NCBI GenBank assembly: GCA_963828705.1 | Contig: CAWHGA010000013.1 | Location: forward strand, 1 to 64,000 | Length of the DNA: 64,000 bases | From: CAWDJT01 sp963828705 | Lineage (GTDB): Bacteria > Desulfobacterota > Syntrophobacteria > Syntrophobacterales > Syntrophobacteraceae | Direction: 5' to 3' | Shown: piece by piece, positions 18,334 through 26,341 of the stretch | Position numbering within the stretch: position 1 is the first letter of the stretch | How the letters are laid out: every line of letters begins with the position of its first letter | The notes under the pieces: model-generated | Seen by the model: only the letters and a program-made list of their open reading frames with translations | Told to the model about the DNA's origin: nothing | Databases searched by the model: none | Position numbers and translations under genes: made by a program

Positions 18334-19218
18334 TTAGCCGCTTGTCCTGCCATATGCAAACAGCTCATTGCGCCAGCGCGCCGCTTCCTCTGCCGCAGGG
18401 AGCGGCAACTCCAGACCATCAACCGATTGCACCGGCATGATTCCCATCAAGGAATTGACCACCCACGCAGTTTGGGCTCTGGCAAGGTCTTCGGGGGCGG
18501 CGTTGCGAAACTCCACCGCATGGCCACGCTCATCGAAGCGTTTTCGCAGGAGCGCAATGGTGATCCCAGGAAGCTGATAAGGACTCTGTGGGGTCCACCA
18601 GGCCCCATTGCTGCAAATCAGTAGTGACCCCGCGGCGGTTTCCGCGATGCGACCGTGCGCATCCAGGATCACCCCTTCATCAGCCCCGGCATCGATCGCT
18701 TGCTGGCGGGCCACCAGGTAGAAGAGGTAATTGAGCGTTTTGTGGCCAGCCAGAGGCGGGGCATAGCCCGAGCGGCAGATGCGCAGCCGCCAACCTCGGC
18801 GGTACTGGTCGGGACTGGGGGGCTGATAAGGTCGCGCCTGGACGAAAACGGTCGGTTGGACCCCTTGCGGCAAACCCAGGGGCGAAGCGATTCCACGGGT
18901 GACCAGGATTTTTAGCGCGGCAAGGCCGCTCTGCAAACCATTACGCTGCAGAAGCTCATCAAGTGCCTGCGGCCAGTCCATGCCCTGTAACGGTTCCCAT
19001 CCAATCCGTAGTTCCTTCAGGGAACGCGTCAACCGGTTGAGATGCTCGGCCAGATACAGCGGGCGCCCCGATTCCACGCGCACCGTGGTGAAAAGGCCGT
19101 CGCCATACTGGAACCCCCGGTCCAAAGGGGAAATCCGGGCTTCGTTAAGCGGCATGATACGCCCATTGAGAAAAACCCATTGCTCCGCTGCATTGTCACT
19201 ATCCATTCTATCCATCAC
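18334..19218 (-). CDS. pabC: Class IV aminotransferase fold, probable aminodeoxychorismate lyase
   Basis: A 294-residue PLP enzyme of fold type IV. WVFLNGRIMPLNEARISPLD and RGFQYGDGLFTTVRV form the N-terminus, GHKTLNYLFYLVARQQA carries the PLP lysine, and DEGVILDAHGRIAETAAGSL is the conserved C-terminal cofactor region. The branched-chain aminotransferase family has the same fold, but the start overlaps the end of pabB by 11 bases, so ADC lyase (ADC to p-aminobenzoate plus pyruvate, for folate) is the best call. PLP-dependent D-amino-acid or branched-chain transaminase is the alternative. Confidence 0.82.
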   Translation of the reverse strand: MMDRMDSDNAAEQWVFLNGRIMPLNEARISPLDRGFQYGDGLFTTVRVESGRPLYLAEHLNRLTRSLKELRIGWEPLQGMDWPQALDELLQRNGLQSGLAALKILVTRGIASPLGLPQGVQPTVFVQARPYQPPSPDQYRRGWRLRICRSGYAPPLAGHKTLNYLFYLVARQQAIDAGADEGVILDAHGRIAETAAGSLLICSNGAWWTPQSPYQLPGITIALLRKRFDERGHAVEFRNAAPEDLARAQTAWVVNSLMGIMPVQSVDGLELPLPAAEEAARWRNELFAYGRTSG

Positions 19219-20606
19219 GGTTCTTCTCCAGCCGTTCCATCAGGTCGAACAGCGTGCGGGCCTTGTGGAGCGTCTCCTGGTACTCGTCTTCTTCATCGCT
19301 GTCATGCACGATGCCACCCCCCACGGAGAAAAAACAATTGCCTTTATGCACCAGGGCGGTGCGGATGGCGATGTTGAGATCGGCATTGTCGTGCCAGCCC
19401 AAATAACCGATAGCCCCGGTGTAGACATGACGAACGTGGGGTTCCAGTTCGTCGATGATTTCCATGGCCCGCACCTTGGGACAGCCGGTGATGGAGCCAC
19501 CGGGAAAAGTGCCCCGAAGCATCTCCCCATGGGTGATCCCATCGCGAAGCTCGCCGATCACAATGGAAATCAGATGGTGCACGTTCTGATAGCTTTCCAG
19601 GCGTTTGTGTTCGGCCACCCGCACGGTGCGCCCCCGGCAGATGCGGCCCAGGTCGTTTCTGAGCAAATCCACGATCATCGAAAGCTCCGCGTCATCTTTG
19701 GGACTGTTGCACAAGTCCCGGCGCAGCTCTTGGTCCTCTGCAGGCGTCTTACCGCGTTTCCGGGTGCCTTTGATGGGCCGGGTTTCGATGGTGGAACCCT
19801 GACGAAACAGGAACCGTTCCATGGATGTTGACAGGATCTGGTGGTCACCGGCCTGGATGAAAGCATAGAAAGGGGCCGGATTCAATGCGTAGAGATGTTC
19901 CCACAGGGTGAATGGGTTTCCTTCAAAGGGAAAGCGGAAAGCGCTGCGACAGGTTCACCTGGTAGACATCGCCGGCCCGAATGTATTGGCGAACACGGCT
20001 GACGGCTTCGATATAGGCGTCATGGGTGAAATTGCTGGTAAGCGGCCCCAAGCGCAGGGCTGTGGCTGGTGTCGGTGTCCGGATGGGGCTTCCCTGTCCG
20101 CCCTTCAGCACCAGATGGTGCAGGGTTCCGTTCACGCGGTCGTGCCTGAGCATCTGGCTTGGGAAAAACAAAAAGATATCAGGAAGATCGCGATCATCAA
20201 CGACGGTTTGCGGCAAGCGCTCGATACAGTTTTTCAGGTCATAGGAGAAATAGCCCATAGCCCCGCCACAAAAGGGCGGCAGAGTGAAGGGATAGGATGG
20301 TTGCAGCGCTGCAAAAACCGTGTCCAGATGAGCGAGAGGGTCACCCTGAAATTCCCAGTTCCCATGGCCGGTCTGGAGGTGAATGGCATGTCCCTTACTC
20401 CGGAAGATCAACAGAGGGTCCCAGGCCGCCAGCGAATATCGACTACAATCCAGTTGCCCGCCACTCAGCAGCACGGCACTGCAGGGTTCCTCAGCCAATC
20501 CTCGAACCTGACGCAAGAACGCCTCATCACTGATATCCGAGGCCACCAGCTCGGCGTGAGCTACGTCAACTGATCCTCGCAACGATTCAGGAAGGGACAC
20601 GATCAT
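19208..20606 (-). CDS. pabB: Aminodeoxychorismate synthase component I, one frameshift
   Basis: Two frames join near 19930 (QRFPLSL* against PFEGNPFTLWEHLYALNP) to give about 465 residues of the chorismate-utilising family. VRQYIRAGDVYQVNLSQRF and GSITGCPKVRAMEIIDEL are visible. The motif RPIKGTRKRG has Lys where anthranilate synthase usually has Ala, which favours PabB over TrpE. With PabA it converts chorismate and glutamine-derived ammonia to 4-amino-4-deoxychorismate. The start at 20606 overlaps the pabA stop by 20 bases and the end overlaps pabC, so translation is probably coupled. Confidence 0.88.
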
Positions 20607-21299
20607 TCAGGGGCACCCGTGGGATTGATTCAGCCAGGCTCGCTGGAAGAGAGGCGCCAGGACGTTCAGGCCAGCCCATGCGAGGGAAGCGATCATGGTG
20701 GGGAGGCGCCGGTGGTCGGCAATCTCGCCAGCGCGGCTGCAGCGCCAGGAAATTGGCCACCAGTTCCCAACCGTATTCCGTCATGAAAGATTCTGGGTGG
20801 AACTGCACCCCGCACAGGGGCCAGCAGCGATGCTGCAACCCCATGACCACGCCGTCCTCGGCATGGGCTTAATGGGACGAGGTCCTTGGAGCGGCGGATG
20901 ACTTGCAGCGAATGATAGCGAGCCACCGTAAAAGGAGACGGAATTCCGGCAAAAAGCCCCTGGCCCTGGTGAAACACTTGGGACCGTTTCCCGTGTCGAG
21001 GTTCCGGTGCCAGGTCGGTGATCCCACCATAGACCTCATTGATGGCCTGCATCCCCAGGCAGACCCCGAGGATCGGCACAGTGGGGCGCGAAGTGTGCGA
21101 TCACCGCCTTGCTGATTCCGGCGTGGGCGGGGTCCCTGGGCCCCGGGGAAATGCAGATCCAATCGGGACGGCGCGCTTCGATGCCTTCCAGACTGATCTG
21201 GTCGTGACGGTAGACCTCCACATCCAGATCGAATTCGTAGAAAAGCTGCGCCAGGTTGTAGGTAAACGAATCGTAATTGTCGATCATGATCAGCCGCAT
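20587..21299 (-). CDS. pabA: Glutamine amidotransferase component (PabA/TrpG), two frameshifts
   Basis: The start MRLIMIDNYDSFTYNLAQLF at 21299 follows GGGGGAAG. The gene shifts frame near 21080 and again near 20870, and the pieces read ISPGPRDPAHAG, then PILGVCLGMQAINEVYGG with the catalytic Cys, then CGVQFHPESFMTEYG with the His-Glu of the triad. The sum is about 237 residues, slightly longer than usual owing to a C-terminal tail of uncertain value. It releases ammonia from glutamine for PabB and may also serve TrpE if no second copy exists. First gene of the pabABC set. Confidence 0.85.
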
Positions 21300-21313
21300 G
21301 GTCTTCCCCCAAT

Positions 21314-21349
21314 AAAAAAAGCCACCCCGACCTCGCGAGTCGGGATGGC
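21314..21349 (-). terminator. Leader terminator or attenuator ahead of pabA
   Basis: On the minus strand GCCATCCCGAC-TCGCGAG-GTCGGGGTGGC (one G-U pair) is followed by TTTTTTT and ends 14 bases before the pabA start. A second hairpin (GCTTCTG...CAGAAGC, 21372-21393) lies just upstream. Its position in the 5' leader suggests attenuation rather than simple termination. Confidence 0.75.
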
Positions 21350-21444
21350 TTGCGCCTGACATAACTCGATTGCTTCTGCTTTCTGCCAGAAGCCCACGTT
21401 CCTGTCAAGGCAAATGAGGGAAAGCGCACTGGGTCGCTGGATCT

Positions 21445-21475
21445 GCAAAAGAAATCCCCCTGCTGAACAGGGGGA
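21445..21475 (-). terminator. Intrinsic terminator after the small membrane protein gene
   Basis: On the minus strand TCCCCCTG-TTCAG-CAGGGGGA is followed by TTTCTTTT. It is about 200 bases downstream of the gene at 21679 and upstream of the pabA leader. Confidence 0.6.
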
Positions 21476-21678
21476 GGAAAGGGGTTTGAGGCGATGTTGA
21501 CTCGAACCATTTCCCCTATCAACCAATGGGGGAGGGGGTTGAGTGCCCCCCTCGCCCGATTCCTCGCCCCAGGGAAAGGAGCAAGGAAGACCGCAGTGCA
21601 GGGCCCAAGAGAACAGCCTGCAGGCGGGTTTACGCGGCCTCTTGCGAAACTGCGGATTGCGGCCACGGACACCAGCTT

Positions 21679-21918
21679 TCATATTCGATGCAAAGCCATC
21701 ACGGGTTCACCGACGTTCTCTTCTTCGGCTTGCACGCGAAGTTCCGGTTTGAGGGTCAAGAACTGGAGCGAAATGGCCATCACCGGAAGCGCGGCGAGGA
21801 TTCCGATCACGGGAAGAAACGTGCTCCCCAGCACGATGAGCATCAGCCCAATGACCAGGAGCACCATTGCTACCACCACTCCTGCTGCCCTATCCACCAT
21901 GCTGTATCGATTCTCCAT
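21679..21918 (-). CDS. Small two-helix membrane protein, paralogue of 43462-43695
   Basis: A 79-residue protein starting MENRYSMVDRAAGVVVAM; the ATG at 21918 lies six bases after AGGAGGG, better placed than the ATG at 21924 or the open frame to 21996. Residues about 10-50 are two hydrophobic helices joined by a short turn (LGSTFLPVIGILAALPVM). The last 25 residues are charged. The sequence closely parallels the protein at 43462-43695. I do not recognise a named family. It is probably an inner-membrane protein of unknown role, read on its own transcript. Confidence 0.75.
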   Translation of the reverse strand: MENRYSMVDRAAGVVVAMVLLVIGLMLIVLGSTFLPVIGILAALPVMAISLQFLTLKPELRVQAEEENVGEPVMALHRI

Positions 21919-22229
21919 GACCATCCCTCCTATGTCAGGCCCTCGGTGAGGGCGTGTTGTGCCTAGTATTCGCCCTATTGAATGAGCAAACACCATACCA
22001 AGAAGGCCAGGGATCAGAATGAAAACCGATATCTATTTGATATTAAAACAGATTATTTGGTTTACCCATCACTAAAGGACTTATTTCATACCGCGAAAAG
22101 AATGACCAACTGTCCCATAATCGGACATCTCGACAGCAAAGTCGTTTCTTCCCATGTATGCCAAGCCCTTGAGGCGTCCCAAAACGAGACAGTCTTCCTG
22201 ATTTGGGACATCGAGAATCCGGGGAAGGG

Positions 22230-24116
22230 TTACGGAAGGAGTTTGTACTGTTCCAGTTTGCGATAAAGGGTGCTGCGGCTGATCTTAAGCCGTCTGGCGG
22301 CTTCGATCTTGTTGCCTTGATATTGCTTGAGCACCCGCTGCAGGTGCTCCTTTTCCAGATGGGCCAGGGTTTCTCCGCCATAAGGGTGCACGGCGCTTTC
22401 TTCTCGCAGATAGGCGGGCAAGTCATCCACGTCGATGTGCTCCCCTCTGGCCAGGATGACGGCGTGTTCCATCGCATTTTCGAGTTCCCGAATGTTACCT
22501 GGCCAGGGGTGGTTCATGAAGATCCTCATCACCTCAGGCTTGATCCCGGCGACCTTCTTGCCGGAATGGTCACCGAATCGCTGCAGGAAATGACCGGCCA
22601 ACAGTGGCAGATCCGACATCCGTTCCCGGAGAGGCGGCATCATGACCGGAACGACATGTAGGCGATAGTAAAGATCTTCCCGAAAACCGCCCTGTTCCAT
22701 TTCCTGACGCAGGTTCTTGGAGGTGGCGGCCAGTACGCGCACATCCACCTTCATGGTGGTTTCACTCCCGATCCTGTAGAATTCCTTAAACTGCAACACC
22801 CGCAACAGCTTCACCTGGGACGCCAGGGGAATCTCCCCGATTTCATCCAGGAAGATGGTTCCGCCATGGGCCAGTTCAAAACTCCCCTTTCGAGCATGAA
22901 TGGCACCAGTGAACGCTCCCTTTTCGTGGCCGAACAACTCGCTTTCTAAAAGCGTTTGGGGATAAGCGGCGCAGTTGATGACAACAAACGGTCCGTTGCG
23001 TCGCCTGCTCAGTTCATGAATGCGCCGCGCCGCCAACTCCTTGCCGGTGCCGCTTTCCCCCTGGATCAAAACGGTGGCGTCGGAATCGGCGATGCGGCCG
23101 ATGAGATCGTAGATCCGAAGCATTTTCGGATGCTTGCCGAGAAAACCACCGAACTGCTCGCGCACCTCAACGATCTGGCGCAGGGCCTGAACCTCTTCGT
23201 CATGGCTTACCGCCCGCCGGATGGCACCAGCCGCCTGGGCCACCAATAGGGAAACCACACGGAGCTCATCGGCATGTTCGCTCAGAGAAGCCTCAAGCAC
23301 CACCGCACCGACCGGTGGTTCCCCCGGTCGCATGATGGGAACCACCACCAGCGACCCAGTGTAGCCTCCAGCCTGCTTGAGTCGTAGCTTTCGGCATTCC
23401 GCTTGGGTCAGCGGGCGCGGCTGATCCAGTTCCGCCAGGCCGGCAATAAGGTCCTCGCTCACATCTAAGACTTCACTGGGATGACGGTCATCGATCAGGG
23501 TCTTTCTCCGCGTGTCGAACACCATCAGAACTTGGCACCGCACCCCGGTGATGGCTTCGATACGGTCCCTGAGCAACCCCGCAACTTCAGCCCAAGAAGC
23601 TTTGTCACCTACTGCCTGGCTGATTTCATAGAGCGTCTCGATCTGGTGACAGGATTTGGCCAGGTCCGCCGTGGCCGCCTCAACCCTGGCTTCCAGATTG
23701 ACGGTGTAATCCGCCACCTGCTTTCTCAACCCAATCTTTTCCTGGGCGCGCCGCAGGGCCACCTCCAGGGCCTGCTTCTGGATGGGCTTGTTGATGAAAT
23801 CGGAAGCATCCGACTGCAGAGCACGGATGGCCAACTCGATGTCCCCGTGCCCGGTGATGACGACCACTTCCACATCGGCATCGGCCTGTTTCAGCCGCTT
23901 GAGCACTTCCAAGCCGTCCATGCCCGGCATGCGGATGTCGGTCAGGACGATGGCGGGGCCTTCCTGGCGGAAGATCTCCAGGCCCTTTTCCCCGCTATCG
24001 GCGGTCAACACCGTGTAGCCGAAGGCCCCGAGGAGCAGCCGCAGCATGTTCAAGGTGCTGGGCTCGTCATCGATCACCAGGATCTTTTCTGCTTTGGTTG
24101 CTTCAACCATGGACAT
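22230..24116 (-). CDS. Sigma-54-dependent response regulator (REC-GAF-AAA+-Fis)
   Basis: 628 residues. Receiver 1-125 with the acid pair IDDE and phospho-acceptor Asp60 in IVLTDIRMPG; a coiled-coil linker with a GAF-like domain (about 165-310); an AAA+ sigma-54 domain (about 330-565) with GESGTGKE (Walker A), GAFTGA intact and GGTIFLDEIGEIP (Walker B); and a Fis-type HTH at the C-terminus (NKIEAARRLKISRSTLYRKL). It should activate sigma-54 promoters when phosphorylated. Its start overlaps the end of the sensor kinase gene by 14 bases, so the two form a couple. Targets may include the upstream binding-protein gene, but no clear sigma-54 promoter was found. Confidence 0.93.
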   Translation of the reverse strand: MSMVEATKAEKILVIDDEPSTLNMLRLLLGAFGYTVLTADSGEKGLEIFRQEGPAIVLTDIRMPGMDGLEVLKRLKQADADVEVVVITGHGDIELAIRALQSDASDFINKPIQKQALEVALRRAQEKIGLRKQVADYTVNLEARVEAATADLAKSCHQIETLYEISQAVGDKASWAEVAGLLRDRIEAITGVRCQVLMVFDTRRKTLIDDRHPSEVLDVSEDLIAGLAELDQPRPLTQAECRKLRLKQAGGYTGSLVVVPIMRPGEPPVGAVVLEASLSEHADELRVVSLLVAQAAGAIRRAVSHDEEVQALRQIVEVREQFGGFLGKHPKMLRIYDLIGRIADSDATVLIQGESGTGKELAARRIHELSRRRNGPFVVINCAAYPQTLLESELFGHEKGAFTGAIHARKGSFELAHGGTIFLDEIGEIPLASQVKLLRVLQFKEFYRIGSETTMKVDVRVLAATSKNLRQEMEQGGFREDLYYRLHVVPVMMPPLRERMSDLPLLAGHFLQRFGDHSGKKVAGIKPEVMRIFMNHPWPGNIRELENAMEHAVILARGEHIDVDDLPAYLREESAVHPYGGETLAHLEKEHLQRVLKQYQGNKIEAARRLKISRSTLYRKLEQYKLLP

Positions 24117-26137
24117 CCTCTTGCGGCGCCATCGGAAAGCTCAATTTGAAGGTGGTCCCGACCCCTTCGGCAGTCTCGAAATCAATAGTGCCGTCATAGT
24201 CCCTGACAATGCCATAACTGATGGAAAGCCCCAGACCGGTCCCTTTGCCGACCTCCTTGGTGGTGAAGAAGGGCTCGAAGACCCGGTCTTGGACCTTGGG
24301 TCGGAATCCCCACGCCGGTGTCGGCCACCGTGACCACCACCCGGTCGCTCTCCATAAATGACCGGATCGTCAAGACACCGGGACTATCCTCCATCCCCCC
24401 TTCCCGTCTGGCTTCCACCGCGTCTCGAGCGTTGTTTACCAGGTTCACCAGCACCTGTTCGATGCGATTCTCGTCTGCCAATATGGGGGGCAGCGTATCA
24501 TCGAGATCGGTGATCACCTCGATTCCATGGACCTTGAGCTGCTGGCCCAGAATGGTGAACACGCCTCGGACGGCTCGGTTGACATCGATCTTCTGCTTGC
24601 TGACCATGCTCTTACGGCCAAATTCGCGCAGATGGTCGATGATGGCAGAGGCTCGATCGACCGCTTTGCTGATTTCCGCGGCCACCTCTTGAAAATGCGT
24701 TTCCGGGATGGCGCGCCCCTGTTCCGCCATGGTGAGCAGAAACTCGCTTCCCAGCTTGATGGCATTGAGCGGCTGGTTCAGTTCATGGGCCACCCCCGTG
24801 GACATCTCGCCCAGAGTGGCCATTTTGCCGGCCTGGATCAGTTTGGTTTCGGTTTCGACGATGTCCGAGATATCCGTCGTGGTCACTATGACACCGGCCT
24901 TTCCGAGATAGTCCCAGCTGCAAAAGTAGATGTTCACCCAGAACGGTTCGCCATCCCGGCGCCGGTGGCAGACCCGGGGGATCAATGAACATGGTGCGGG
25001 ATGCTGGCACAAGCCCTCAAAAGCCGCCATGACTCGCTGTGAATCTTGAGGCAAGCCCAGCTCCGAGAACTTCATACTCAGCAGCATATCCCTCGAATAG
25101 CCATAGTTCTCAGCAGCTCGGTCGTTGACATCAAGAATGGCAGAAGAATCCAGAGCCACCACGAAAACCGGGTTGGGGTCAAGATTGAACAACAGCCGGT
25201 ATCTCTGTTCGCTACGCCGGAGTTCCTGTTCCGATACATTCAAACGCTGCGACATGTGGTTGAAGGCATCGGCAAGTTGCACGATTTCATCGCCCGACCT
25301 GGCTCTTGTAGACCACACAGTTCCGACATACCGCCAGTTTGTCCGGAAATCGAAGGAGCTCCATCGGTCACACAGTGGGTATCATCCACAAACCAGCACC
25401 GCATCGCCTCCTTGCCGTAGGCAGGGCATTCGGTCTTGCCGCATTGGCGGACATGCCAGCATGGTTCCCGATCCCCTAGGCGGATGGAGGTGTCCAGGTT
25501 ACCCAAGCTGATTTCCCCCGCAACCCTGGTGAGCAACGTGATCGGCCTGGTAACCACCCGGGACAGGTACCATCGCGAACACCAGGCTCACCACGGTAAT
25601 GAACGCCATGAATCCCAGGTGATAAAGGTTTAACTGGCGGATGACAGCGTGAACGTGCCGTTTGTCGATGCCCACACGAATCGTGCCGATCTGATACAAC
25701 CCTTCATACACCGGCGCAACCATATCGCTGATCTCCCCCGCCGACGCATGGGCGACGGCAGCGAGGCCATGTCGCATTTGACCATTGGCAACCTGAAAAA
25801 CCCGAGCATCGATATCAGGGACCTGACCGACAAAGGTGTGGGCCAACAATCGGTCCTCATCGTCACCCACCACGATGTAGGCAATGCTTTTCTCCAGCTG
25901 TTTCTCATCGAAAAGCGAAGCAGTGAGACCGGTGATATCGCGAGAGAGGATAAAGGTTCTGGTGCTTTCCACCAAGCGACGAACCACGGCCTCACCGCGG
26001 TTTTCCATCTCCAGGGTGAGATGCGGCAGGATGATGAAGCGGATGAGAAGCCCCATGGTCCCCCCAACAAAGACGACCATGGCCATCATGAAGATGAGCA
26101 GTTTGTTTTGGTAACTCAAACGGTTGTACAGACGCAA
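24103..26137 (-). CDS. Membrane sensor histidine kinase (HAMP, Cys-rich insert, PAS), frameshifted
   Basis: About 675 residues across at least four frame segments (breaks near 25555, 25310 and 24305). TTG 26137 (MRLYNRLSYQNKLLIF) lies six bases after GAAGGGA; the frame is open to 26227. A first helix (MMAMVVFVGGTMGLLI), an extracytoplasmic sensor domain and a second helix precede HAMP. After HAMP comes a Cys-rich insert (CWHVRQCGKTECPAYG, RCWFVDDTHC), then PAS (RYRLLFNLDPNPVFVVAL), HisKA (GVAHELNQPLNAIKLGS) and HATPase, ending FPMAPQEDVHG. The stop lies inside the start of the sigma-54 regulator gene. The frame breaks keep motifs in order, so I expect a working kinase. Confidence 0.85.
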
Positions 26138-26285
26138 AGGGATTCCCTTCGACCAGGCACTTCGCAGGAGCCACCCTGTAGACGTCCACCTTGATGCCAG
26201 TGTCGAGATCGAGCGGGGAAAGTCCATCTTGCCCTAGGCTCCAATCTTGTTTCTCCGGATGGTGAGGCGGTGAAGTCCCGTGGGA

Positions 26286-26316
26286 CGCAACCCACCATCC
26301 CAAGGCGTGGGTTGCG
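26286..26316. repeat. REP-like palindrome between kinase and binding-protein genes
   Basis: CGCAACCCAC at 26286-26295 is exactly complementary to GTGGGTTGCG at 26307-26316 with an 11-base loop; a further CACCCACCCTACG follows. It resembles common intergenic GGTGGGTTGCG-type repeats and may stabilise or end the binding-protein transcript. Confidence 0.6.
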
Positions 26317-26341
26317 CTACGCTCACCCACCCTACGCAGCA

